Source of the DNA: Rusavskia elegans | Lineage: Eukaryota; Ascomycota; Lecanoromycetes; Teloschistales; Teloschistaceae | NCBI GenBank assembly: GCA_011316305.1 | Contig: SAUG01000169.1 | Location: 1-64,000 of the forward strand | DNA length: 64,000 nt | Reading direction: 5' to 3' | Shown here: one piece after another, positions 10,213 to 20,317 of the stretch | How positions within the stretch are numbered: the stretch's first letter is position 1 | Layout: every line of letters starts with the position of its first letter | Notes under the pieces: generated by a model | The model's database searches: none | The model's input: only the letters and a program-made list of their open reading frames with translations | What the model was told of the DNA's origin: nothing | Translations under genes and position numbers: made by a program

Positions 10213-11466
10213 ATGTCAAACCTTAACATCCTCATCTCCGGCTCCGGCATCGCAGGCAGCGTCTTTGCATTCTGTCTACTCCGTGCCTATCCAACTGCCA
10301 ATATCACCATCGTCGAGCGCGATCCCTCTTTACGCCTCACCGGAGCAAGCGTCGATATCCGTAGCTCCGCTGTCGACATTATTAAATGGATGGGTGTGGA
10401 GCCCACAATCCGCCAGCAAACCACCAATGAGAAGGGCGTTCAATTCGTGGATGGCAATGGCAAGCCGGTGGCCACACTCGAGGCAAGCGGCAGGTCAGAT
10501 ATCCAGAGTGTTACGTCCGAGTACGAGATCTTCCGTGGTGCTCTCGCCAAGATCTTCATCAACCCTATCATCGACCACGTGACGACCATTTTCAATGAAT
10601 CCGTCGATCATTTCGAGCAGCTGGATGATGGTGTTCTCGTCACTTTCACCAAATCCAAAGAAACGAAACATTATGATCTGCTCATCGCTGCCGATGGTGT
10701 TCGGTCCAAGATCCGCGCCGCCATGCTCAAGACTACCCCCGAGGAACACATTTTGAGCAAAGGTGTCCATGTGGCCTACTTTACCATCAAGAAAGACCTC
10801 TTGCAAGGCGGCCAGCTGGCAAAATGGTACAATGCAACAAATCGACGAGCCATCTTCCTGCGTCCGGACCCCGATCCTGCCGGCCGTACAAGAGGTAACC
10901 TCATGGTCGTAACAACCGAACGGGAGCTCGAAACCAGACAGAAACTCGATGAAGCCATTCGTCAAGGCAATGAAGGTTACATGGAATTGATGGAGGATCA
11001 ATTCCACGACGCAGGATGGTTGGCGCCAGAAGTCTTGCAGGGTATGCGTCAAAGCGACGACTTCTATTGCTCTTTGTTCGGACGCGTCAGATCCCCCCAG
11101 TTGCAAAACGGCAGTGTCGTCTTGCTCGGTGATGCCGGATATGCGACTCCAGGTATTGGGACGAGTCTCGCCATCATCGGAGGCTACGTGCTTGCTGGGG
11201 AGCTACTGAATCATGGGGGCGATGTTAAGTCGGCCCTGGAGGGTTACGAGAACATCATGCTGCCACATGTGAACAAGTTACCGAATGGAGAGGGCCCGAT
11301 GCAGTTGCTCAATCCGCAGACATGGTGGGGAATCAAGATAAGGAATGGGATATTGGGGACTGTGACGGGGTTAAGGATCGATAAAATGGCTATGATGGTG
11401 GGCTCGGCGTTGGGTTTCACGGAGGGAAAAGTAGCTATGCCTGATTATCCATGGCCACTTGCGTAG
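10213..11466 (+). CDS. FAD-dependent monooxygenase (PHBH/UbiH-like group A)
   Basis: Intronless, 417 residues, the usual size for this family. The N-terminal FAD dinucleotide-binding motif is GSGIAG (residues 10-15), followed by VERDP at the end of the second beta strand (ribose-binding acidic residue). The family's DG motif is ADGVRSKIR (around residue 159), and the GD motif that contacts FAD ribose is LLGDAGYATPGIGTSLA (around 306). There is no signal peptide and no obvious transmembrane tail. Such enzymes use NAD(P)H and O2 to hydroxylate aromatic or polyketide-like compounds; the tetracycline-modifying and salicylate-hydroxylase branches look alike at this level. It has its own TATA box. 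It lies about 15 kb from the NRPS-like cluster, so a link with it is speculative. All key motifs are intact. Confidence 0.9.
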   Translation: MSNLNILISGSGIAGSVFAFCLLRAYPTANITIVERDPSLRLTGASVDIRSSAVDIIKWMGVEPTIRQQTTNEKGVQFVDGNGKPVATLEASGRSDIQSVTSEYEIFRGALAKIFINPIIDHVTTIFNESVDHFEQLDDGVLVTFTKSKETKHYDLLIAADGVRSKIRAAMLKTTPEEHILSKGVHVAYFTIKKDLLQGGQLAKWYNATNRRAIFLRPDPDPAGRTRGNLMVVTTERELETRQKLDEAIRQGNEGYMELMEDQFHDAGWLAPEVLQGMRQSDDFYCSLFGRVRSPQLQNGSVVLLGDAGYATPGIGTSLAIIGGYVLAGELLNHGGDVKSALEGYENIMLPHVNKLPNGEGPMQLLNPQTWWGIKIRNGILGTVTGLRIDKMAMMVGSALGFTEGKVAMPDYPWPLA

Positions 11467-11582
11467 AGATGACGGTTGTACATAGATGGTCCGATGGGAA
11501 ATGTCTCCAGTGTGGTATATAGGAATTGTAACTAATCATAACTCGACTACGCCTGCATAGTGTAATCTCGGTCCAGGGATTA

Positions 11583-12260
11583 ATGTCTGGCACTCTTACC
11601 GCATGGTCGATATCCATCGGATGGCTTTGCCCCCTGTGAGTGCTTATCTCCCATTTGTGCCTCCCAATCAGTCCAATCGCCACAGCCATGTGTTCAACTA
11701 ACAAAAGTCGTTAGCTCATCATCGGTCTCCTCTGGCAACTGATCTCCCTCTACGACAAACGTCTCTTTCACGGTCGCCAGATCCCAAATTGGGCTATAGC
11801 TATCGTTAAAACACTGGGTTTCTTGGCGTTCCTGGCCCTCTTTGTTGGCCATCGTGTAGCACTCATCGATGGACCGCGCTACTTGGCTTTGGGCGAGATG
11901 TTGCTATTGGCGTATGACTCAGCGGTCTGGATTATCTTGTGGTATGCCCCTTCCCTTTTCATCACCTACTGCCACGTGATTCGTTCCGGAGACATGGAAG
12001 TCCCGAGCTGATTATGGACTAGCCTGGTACACGGCATCTTGGCTGTTCAGTGCTACGTGCAAGGCTGGAGGAACGGGCGATCTCAGAGAGCAGGCTGTCC
12101 CGGTTGTGAGCACGGCCATGGGAAGGGAAAACGACGAAGAAGCTTTGCTTGGAGGAGGCGGGAGCCAGCGAGCAGATCGCGCCAGCACAGTATAGAGATG
12201 AGGTCGAGGGGGGTGAGAACTCGTAGGTACCGGACGCCGCAGAGTCTCCCGGTTGTGTCC
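11583..12260 (+). pseudogene. Multi-pass membrane protein gene, probably damaged
   Basis: A short first exon (11583-11635, MSGTLTAWSISIGWLC) ends at a good GTGAGT donor. The next conserved-looking stretch (about 11715-11941) encodes two hydrophobic helices (LIIGLLWQLISL and TLGFLAFLALFVGH), then EMLLLAYDSAVWIILW, and ends at a GTATGC donor. A third segment after 12022 begins LVHGILAVQCYVQGW. With the natural acceptor CAAAAG (ending 11707) the frame meets a TAG at 11712-11714, which could come from CAG by a CpA-to-TpA change. With the later TTAG acceptor the frame is wrong. The third segment turns into low-complexity basic sequence, suggesting another shift. Family not recognised. A different exon structure could rescue it. 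Confidence 0.4.
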
Positions 12261-12697
12261 GCGGCTCTTTTCTACATGCCAGGACCTTGGGTGTATGCAG
12301 CTGTGGCGAGAGCCAAAGTCACCCGACCATGTACAACAACAGGAGGAGTCCATCGTTACTCCGTTCTCCATAATTTACTCTCAAAGCATGTCTAGCCTCG
12401 GTGAAGCCTAATAATACTTTAGTGGCTTGGACCATTTAAGCCCCGGTGTCGAAGCTCCATTACGATTCGCTCACTTCGTTGAGAAAGAAAGTGGGTTGAA
12501 GCGCATATCAAGAGCTCGATCCAACCATCGTTCAACTGTACTATGTACGATTGAACATTCTGCCGCATTCGCGAAAGCCATTACAACCATGTCATAAACC
12601 ATCCATTTCCCATTCCCATTTCTGCTTACATTCCCACCCAAACTTTAAACACTGCCCGATCCTGAGCTCGGCATCATCGTCTGAGACACGAGCACGC

Positions 12698-13258
12698 ATG
12701 TTTACCCCACTCATCATTCTTTCCCTCTTCCTCTCCACTCTCCCCTTCACCAGCCCCCTCGACTGCTACGCACCCCCCGCCGGCAGCCAACTCCCCATCC
12801 TAGACCACTGCCAAGAACTCGTCTACGCCCTCGTCTACACCTCCCGCCTCCCCCACACAAACGACGCGAAGACCTGGGGCCGCGGCCTCCGAAGCACCGA
12901 TTTCACCGAATACCTCCCCAAAGTTTATTGGCTCCCTGGCCGAGGACCGCAAAGCTGTGGGGTGAACTTGGATGCCGACCCTTTGTATCCGGATGCGAGA
13001 GAGGTCTTTCGGATCAGCGATATTGCGAGGGCGGCAACGAGGGTTGTGAATGTTTGTTTGATTGGTAAGAGGGAGACGGGGAGGGATACGCTGGGGAGTG
13101 GAGGCAGGGTGTGGGCGAAGCTTGTGAGGACCGATGCGCCGGGGCTGGTGAGGGCGATGGGGAGGGATGGGACGGTGGGATCGATTGAGGTTCCGGGGGT
13201 TGGAGAGCTGGTGTGGATGAGTGGCGGGGGGAATGAGACTGTGGATGAGATGAGATGA
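12698..13258 (+). CDS. Small secreted cysteine-containing protein
   Basis: Single exon, 186 residues. The frame stays open upstream to 12551, but the ATG at 12698 is preferred because it opens a signal peptide (MFTPLIILSLFLSTLPFTSP, cleavage likely near residue 20). The mature protein has four cysteines (in LDCYAPP, DHCQEL, QSCGVNLDA and VNVCLIG), enough for two disulfides. The block GPQSCGVNLDADPLYPDAREVF followed by SDIARAATRVV is a pattern I recognise from small secreted ascomycete proteins of unknown function. No enzymatic motif is visible. Likely extracellular and possibly an effector. The second half is GC-rich with many GGG codons. Gene is sure; function unknown. Confidence 0.75.
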   Translation: MFTPLIILSLFLSTLPFTSPLDCYAPPAGSQLPILDHCQELVYALVYTSRLPHTNDAKTWGRGLRSTDFTEYLPKVYWLPGRGPQSCGVNLDADPLYPDAREVFRISDIARAATRVVNVCLIGKRETGRDTLGSGGRVWAKLVRTDAPGLVRAMGRDGTVGSIEVPGVGELVWMSGGGNETVDEMR

Positions 13259-13856
13259 GCGCAGGATTTCGGCGATTAGGAGGTTTATGGAGGGACAAAT
13301 GGCGTGGACTGGGTTTAGGATATGGTTCGGTTGAGAAGCAATGTAGACAGTGTCTGTGGTCTTAGTGCAATGATATCGAAAGCCAAGCTACGCCATATAG
13401 TTTAAGCTCCCGTTATCAGACGTGAAGCACTGCGCATGCAGTCTCGAAATAGAATCTCATCATTCTTATTCTTCTGTTTCTTGGTAAAGAAAACGATATA
13501 CAGACTTGTGTTGCTGCTATAGAGTGAGGATCTAGATCTTTAACAGTTTCCGATTGTGAGGATCATATCAGTCGTAGTACAACATCTAATGATGAAATCC
13601 ATTTCGCGATCGTGGATTCTCATCAGACAATGCACTTAATATGTGATATCATTAGCTATATTGTCGTCACCATGAATTTTACTACTTCTAAATACTGTAT
13701 TTACTGTCGTAAAAAGTTAGTCAACATTCGGGTTCGGAGGATTGATATAAGCATTACCTTTTCGAAACAGTCGTCCGTCCTCTGCTTTTGCCAACTTGTT
13801 TACGGCGCACTCTACTTGCCCACCCATGTCTACAATCCACTTCCCTCTTCATATCC

Positions 13857-14235
13857 ATGATGAGCTTTTCGACGACCGAATACCGTCAAGAGATCGAAAA
13901 GGTTCGCATGAGATTGTCTCAACCTCTACTCACTAGCAAAAACACTAAACGACTACCTTTCGCAGAATATCGCCACCGCCAAAACTACATGGTCAAATAT
14001 GGATCTGCCTTATGCGGACATGAAACGTTATCAGAAGCAACTCGATCTCCTCACCGACCTGATACAAGAACGATTTGAAGAAATGGAATTCCACTCTCGA
14101 TACGATACCGCCCTGGGACAGAATGCGTTTGATCAGGCTGGGGAAGCCTTCGAGAAGTTGGTGAGGAATTTGAGCGCGTGGCATGTTGTACTGGAACATG
14201 AGGCGCAGGAAGGAGCTGCAAAGAACTGCGGATGA
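13857..14235 (+). CDS. Small helical hypothetical protein
   Basis: Two exons, 13857-13901 and 13966-14235, joined by a 64-nt intron (GTTCGC...TTTCGCAG) in phase 0, giving 104 residues. The protein is almost entirely charged, helical sequence (for example QLDLLTDLIQERFEEMEF and GEAFEKLVRNLSAWHVVLEHE) with no signal peptide or membrane segment, so a cytosolic or nuclear helical bundle or coiled coil is likely. No family is recognised. The open phase-0 splice and amphipathic pattern support a real gene, but there is no independent evidence. It lies alone between the secreted-protein gene at 12698 and a gene-poor stretch. Confidence 0.5.
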
Positions 14236-16030
14236 CAGTAGGGTTGTGTCAGTGTGGATGGATTTGAGGATATCAAGGAAGCCAGCCCACTATGAAGACT
14301 ATCCATGCCCGTAAGATGGGCGCTTTGTGTGACAGAGTGTAGTATTGATGGCGAGTTTGCATCAATGAAGGACCCAGCCCAAATCTGCATGCTGGATCAA
14401 CGGCCGACCTATGTATAGAGCTTCCTGATTGTGACAATGACCGCGAATTGGAGGCGCTGGATATGTCCCGAAGCCTGTGCGTTACTACCGTATAACAAAT
14501 CTACGTGGTTTTGGTGGATACAAATTTCACATATCAACGGTGAATCTCAAAACATGAATTTCCTCTGTTGGGAGCCTGTGGGATTTACCACTGGGCAGTC
14601 TGAGAGGGCTGTCATAATGTTTGTAAAGGATACAAGGGTAAAATGATCAGATATATCGTCTCTACACAGCGAGTGAACGATCTCCACAGACCAATAGTTC
14701 CCTCCTAGTATAAGCAGCATTTTAGGGATTCGTTTTCTGGCTTACTCAAAGTTAACCCAGGTGATGCGTTAGATATGTAGTAAGCTGGTATCTGGATAAC
14801 GAAAAGTGTGAAAATGGGAGGTAGGTAATAGATAATTCGAGGCTGTCGATGGGGTGTCTGTGCCTTGCACCTGCCAAAGAATCATGTGATCCTACCAGCG
14901 AAAGGACTGTTGACCATACCCTGGTTAGCTTGTCATGTTGGGGGGAGTCTGGCCTTAAGCCAACTTCAAGCCAAGAAAATCCAGGTAGAACGTCGACATG
15001 CTTTCAGAGAGTGGCGCTTCCGACTGAAATAGCGACTATCCGCAAGGAAGGGTGGCAGGTGATCGGTAGAGCTGGCTTCGGTGACTTTCGCTCCACAATC
15101 ATGTGGGGTTCGATAGAGTCCCCGACGACCTTTGAAGCCATAGAGAATATATGTCGAATACTTGCATTACGACATACTCAGAAGATGACCTGCACTCGGA
15201 ACTCAAGCCTAAGCAGTACTCGTGAAAGAAGGTTGACCCTTTACAGCAATGCTTACTCATATATTCGGCCCCTTCTTGTTACGCCTCGCAGTCCATAATG
15301 CTCGATTTCTACGGCGTAGGACACAAGTGAGAAGGAAACATAGTATTTGGAGGAGCCGTGCTACGAAGAGGATCTAAACAAGTGAAAGCAGATATGTAAA
15401 TACATGTTGCCGGGGGAATGCTGCTTCTTGCCACTTCGGCTAGCGGAAGGTCGCCCGAACATGGAAAACAAAAACCTGGAAACTCTTTACAGTTAATCTA
15501 AGGGTGCGGGCTTGCACTACGCCCCCCGACCATTCCATACTTGATGTTGTCGCAGTCCGCACTGTCTTACCTGCAATCTCTATTTCCCTCATATTTGCAG
15601 GGTCAGTCATCGTATGAATGATATGTCATCCGTGTCGACCGCTTTCGTATATCGGCGTGGTCATAATCCAAAAAAGTCTCTCCATACAACATACAAGCCT
15701 GCGGTACTGATCTCACTGCCAAACCTTTTAGCCTGATCCGAAGCAGGTGCATACGAGGTGAGCCGGCTTGAGGCCATTTCTCATTCGTCGGACTCCCTGA
15801 GTGCATATTCGTTATGTGTCTTTGACCCTTCGACACAAGCCCTTCGATCCAAATATACCATGCCATTTAATCTTACGCCTTGCTGCGGAAATTTCCAGAA
15901 GTCACAACGACACGCCCGTGGGTATAAGTGGATATAGCTTTTCCACGCATCGTTCCACGATATTGACTTCTTACAACTACTCCTTTCGATCTCTCTACTT
16001 CTCCAAGTCAGCTCTTTTCATTTCCTTCCC
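14236..16030. other. Intergenic region, no gene supported
   Basis: Contains a 149-codon frame at 14849-15298 with no protein-like conservation pattern and no start context. Nothing else recognised until the transporter pseudogene. Confidence 0.4.
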
Positions 16031-16041
16031 TCAGCAGACCA

Positions 16042-16950
16042 CGACGCCGCAAGCCGACGCTCATGCCGGCAAGGAGCCCGGCATTGTCAACGACCTCGAT
16101 CATCCCGTGCCATTGGGACCCCGTCACGAAGCCAACCACGTCGAGCGCATCCTAGATACTCATGCCCAACCCGGTGTCCAAGGTATCGAGGCCGTCACTG
16201 TATTGTGGACGACCCACGCCCTCATCATCGCCTATGTGATGATCTGGCTCACCTACTTTGTCGAAGGTTTGCTGTCCGGCACTACAACTGCTCTTACCCT
16301 CTATATTACCTCTGCATTCGTGCAGCATTCCCTCACGCCAACCGTCGGCATCTTGAGCAGTATTATTGGCGGTGTCACCAATCTCACCCTTGCCAAAGAT
16401 CCTGGATATCGTTGGCCGGCCCCGGGGATATCTATTCTGCATCTGCATTGCTACGGCTGGGTTGATCGTGATGGCTGCTTGCGATAACGTCGAAGCCTAT
16501 ACTGCCGCCCAAGTCTTCTACGCCGTTGCGAATAAGGGCCTCCAAACAGTCTTAGCGTTTTCGTCGCTGATACGTCCTCCCTGCGCAAACGAGGTCTGAT
16601 ACAGGCGCTGACCACTTCGCCTAATCCGATGACCTGCTCGCTAGCTGGTCCAGTCTCTTCCGCTACCCGAAGGGCGCTGGCTGGCGTTGGTGCTTTGGAA
16701 CCTTCGTCGTTATCATACCGGCCATCACCCTTCCGCTAATTGGGCTATTCCTGCAAAATTACTACAAGGCAGTTGTCGGACGCGGATGAGCTCACTTACC
16801 CGTTTTGCCATTCAGCATGTCTACGGGGAAGCCCAAATGTATATGCTGATTACGGGGACTGCTATTTGGGTTGTTGGGCTTGTAGCGGTGCTGATGTGGC
16901 GAGACATAAGGGTTATTGGCATTAAGCAGACCAAGGGCAATGTCTTCTGA
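16042..16950 (+). pseudogene. Siderophore-iron transporter (MirB/ARN-type MFS), frameshifted and internally deleted
   Basis: Pieces of a 14-TM siderophore:proton symporter appear in order but in different frames. First come VQGIEAVTVLWTTHALIIAY and SAFVQHSLTPTVGILSSIIGG. After a shift near 16400 come ILDIVGRPRGYLF and MAACDNVEAYTAAQVFY. After a shift near 16557 come VFVADTSSLRKRGL and QALTTSP. After another, near 16640-16670, comes GAGWRWCFGTFVVIIP. After a last shift near 16785 comes the C-terminus YGEAQMYMLITG...WRDIRVIGIKQTKGNVF ending at 16950. About 300 residues of the second half are absent, because the locus is 0.9 kb against the 1.8 kb expected. At least four shifts plus the deletion make this a non-functional relic of a plasma- or vesicle-membrane iron-uptake gene. 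RIP-type stops are not the main damage here. Confidence 0.75.
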
Positions 16951-18003
16951 AGTCGGACGTCCATAAATTGCTGGTCTCAGTGACACTGGTGACACGTTCT
17001 GATGTCTCAAACCCATTGGTCAATAATCACTCCTCATGAACATATTGGAGACAATCGGAGTCTATTTTACTTCATTGAGACTTCGTTGAACTCCACAATA
17101 GTCCTAAAATAGTCAGGTCGAAGTGGTGAACATGTACGGTGATCCTCTCAGGCCATGGGCAGTCTCAATTCCTGTTGCAGAGGGTTCCAGATATCCTGAA
17201 ACATGCCAACTTCGATCCGTAGGATGAATAAGTACTTCAAAAGCCTGGTGTTAGAGAGGGAGTAGACGGGCGCCGACAGCTATCATCACACATTATTGCA
17301 TACTCCTTCTAATTGCAGAAGGTGACCTCGAAGGTTACATTGTGTATCTAAGAGATGTCAATTTTGCTATAACCTCAAATGTATCTCGTGCGGCAATTGT
17401 ACTTTGCCAGCAGACAGAAAGAGCGCTGCAACTACCACTGGGTACTTGGGCAAAAAAAAAAAAAAAAACAGTCTAGGATATCTGGCCTTGCGAAAGTGAC
17501 AATACCAGCATGTGATATCTTACTTGTATGTATGTTGTTTTCCCTCTGTAAAATAATAGATTTTCGTCCGTCGCAGTATCGAATATGTCCTTGTGTGTGT
17601 GTATGTATAGTTACTGAAACACCAGCGCCATTCGGTCACTGCCACAGCGTTCTATGAGAATGTTTGATATGCAGTCCGTAACTTATGTCATCGATCATCT
17701 CTCTATTTTTGCTTCAATGCCAAGTAGTGTCGTGTTGTGAATGCAACCGAAACAATGACCTTCTTCCTGGAATCTAAGCAGATCGGAGAGTGCTGCCCAT
17801 TTTTGGGCTCGTGAAATATCACCGCGCCGCAAACTCTGTGACTTTCAAACATCTCGGGTGCCAGAGATCATATTCGACCTCTCCTGGATCAATGAGAGTA
17901 TTACCGTACGCCGGCTTTTTGGCACTCATCTGGCGAAGAAGTGGCCATATGGGTATGTAACCTGTTACAGGAAGTTAAGAAGGGCTTGGGATAGATATTA
18001 AAC
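16951..18003. other. Intergenic region, no gene supported
   Basis: No recognisable coding signal. A 17-base A run occupies 17452-17468, in no evident relation to a retroposed gene. Confidence 0.45.
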
Positions 18004-19950
18004 TTAATCTGATGGACTTACATTTTTCCTAAGTGTGATGTCAGTCTCCGTTGTATCTGATCTGGGGTGGACTGTACATCTGGGGTTACTCACATTCCAT
18101 GCACAAAGCCGATCACACCCCATCCAATGTGGAGACCAGCCCAACCATGCTGTGAGCTGTTCAATGTTCTCGTGCCATACCCGTAACTCGTCACGCAATA
18201 GTTGCTGCTGTCGTTGGTTGGGCTTCTGGAATTTGTGATTGAAGTTTCGAAGCCACGTCTTCTCTATTGAGATTCCAGCGCCGATGAGGATTGTACAGAT
18301 ATTGTCCATCACTTCTTCGATTGCCTGGGCAACAAAATGGTGGCTTGGCGATCCTTTTGGAGATGCTGTTGATGCCTCGTTGTGAACAGGCAAAGGTAGA
18401 TACCGGCGTTTGCAGCGGTCGAGAGATGCATGGATCTTTTCGGTTTGTAGCTCGACGCTTGAGGGTGCCTCTGAACCTAGCGAGTAATCGAAAAATGGCA
18501 TCAGTAAAGCATGTGCTCGTTCTCTCAAGGAGGTAAATCGCCGTCTGGCGCTGACAGGCGGTTCATGCTCATCCATGAAGTCTTGTTCCAGAAGTCGTTG
18601 AAGTTGCATAAGACGTTCGGCGAAATTGTCGATGATCAGGTCGCACGTGTGGCTCAATGAAATGGCGTGCCATTCCTGGTCGTGGTGCGGATCTTCACTG
18701 ACAACACGAGTCACCATCTGCTTGACATTTGACCGGAACCTATCAATCTCCTGGGGACTTATATTACCGACACGATGTCTCGCTCGCCGCCGCATCAGTT
18801 CATTCATGGCATTTTGCCTTGACTGTGGACTCTCACCGCCGCGCCAGAATCCATCCAAGGTCAGGTTGAGATGCTCCCGTTCGTGTTCGCCAAGCTCGAC
18901 TAGGTGTCGATGGTACTCTGGCGAGTATAGACTCACAAGCTCTGCGTCCCATAGCCGGATGCTAGGCTCCCTGGTGGACGCTAGATTTTCTGAGCTAAAT
19001 GTTCTGCCGGTGGTGGTATACCAGTCCCACTGCTGTGAAGCAACGAATGGTTCATGCTCCCAATCGATCTCCCAGTCTGGCGCAGGAAGATCATTTCGAG
19101 TTCCCTGATCGATTGCATCCAAAGCTCGGTCCCTTTTGCCAGAATGTCCCATCAGAGAAGAAGTCCTGTTATAATCAAGCAGCGGCACCGAAGCGTTGAA
19201 CCTTGAAACCAATCGAATTGAGGGACTCGAGAAATTGCACCAAATCAGTTCGAAGCCGGCACTCATCCGGACGATACCTTCAACTCCTTGGCCTGCAACG
19301 TCAAACTCATGTTCTTGCAACCACCCGCATAATTGCTGAGCACGAGCGTATTCGTCCCAGAGGAACTTCGCACCAGAGTTTTTACCTGGAGGACCTGTCG
19401 TATTGCCATACAGAAACAGCATTTGCATGTCCATTGTGCCGTTCTCACCCAATGCCCCGGAGGCGCCGTCGAAGTAGATGCATTTGACGGGGCGTGTCGT
19501 CTGATAAGTCGAGAGGAAAGAGTTCCGTGTAGAGCCCATTATGCCATAGGCCATCTCCCTGTCTGATCTTAGCATGAAATCAGGTGGCTCAAAGGTGCTG
19601 GCAGCATCTTTGGCGCTAAAACACCGGGGTCTAGTTGCTACCTACGACGTAGACGACAACCACTCCGGGCTTTGTGGAGGCTCATCGTTCAGCCACCCAT
19701 GATAGAAGGGAGTAAACGCAGGGATTTCACAAGGAACGATGGAAAAGCCATTGGGGAAGAAAACGTTATAGCCTTGACGTAAAAGACCGTGCACGGAGGA
19801 AAAGATATGAGGAGCTGGGGAGGAAAAGTTCAAGCGGTGTTGTAGGAGTGATGGTGAAGCGGGTGTTGTGAGAGGATGTTGCTGCTCGAACCCTCCTCCT
19901 TGAACTACCAGAAGCCAGTGGAGTAGTAGAATGAGACCAAGAGGCATCAT
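18004..19950 (-). CDS. Secreted or membrane-lumen protein of unknown function, 632 residues
   Basis: Two exons, 19950-19646 and 19597-18004, with a 48-nt GTAGGT...CCAG intron that keeps phase. The start is the first of two ATGs (19950) before a hydrophobic signal sequence (LGLILLLHWLLVVQ). The body reads as a typical ascomycete family of unknown function: FEPPDFMLRSDREMAYGIMG, then TRPVKCIYFDGASGALGENG, AQQLCGWLQEHEFDVAGQG and VEGIVRMSAGFELIWCNF. After these comes a charged helical region with an SRQNAMNELMRRRARH stretch. Several NxS/T sequons (NTT, NFS, NAS, NRT) fit passage through the secretory pathway. No catalytic motif is recognised. The C-terminus has a cysteine cluster (WMGCDRLCAWNVSNPRC). 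It is intact. Family conservation is judged from recall of sequence pattern, not from a search. Confidence 0.75.
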
Positions 19951-20317
19951 ACTTGATCATAAGTATTACTGGTCAGCTGTGGTCTGGGACAGAGATTTTC
20001 TTTGGTTGGGGTCAGAAATATGGACGAGCAGCATCTTTGGGGCGGCAGGAGGCATCGAACATATCTGTGCCCAAGACCCCGCCTTCTGCAAGGCTAAGGG
20101 GTTCGAGGCTGCCAGCCCCTGAGCAACTACAATGATGATTGTGGCTGGTCTGCCTTCGCATCCCGCCGCCATGATCTTATTCAAATCTATTTATCTCTAC
20201 TATTGTCTCCTATTTGTGACCGGACCAGTTACAGGATCTCCCTCTCGGTCATTGCCTGGATCAACAACATGACTGTATCACGATCAAAGCTCAGAGTCCG
20301 GTATCGGCATTCGAAGT

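Noticed and set aside
10495..11106. 203-codon open frame on the minus strand
   Set aside because: Shadow of the FAD monooxygenase coding sequence with no family pattern of its own.
14849..15298. 149-codon plus-strand frame
   Set aside because: No conserved motif, signal peptide or plausible splice partner; composition like surrounding non-coding DNA.
17452..17468. 17-base A run as a possible retroposed-gene tail
   Set aside because: No gene body or target duplication precedes it; probably a simple homopolymer.
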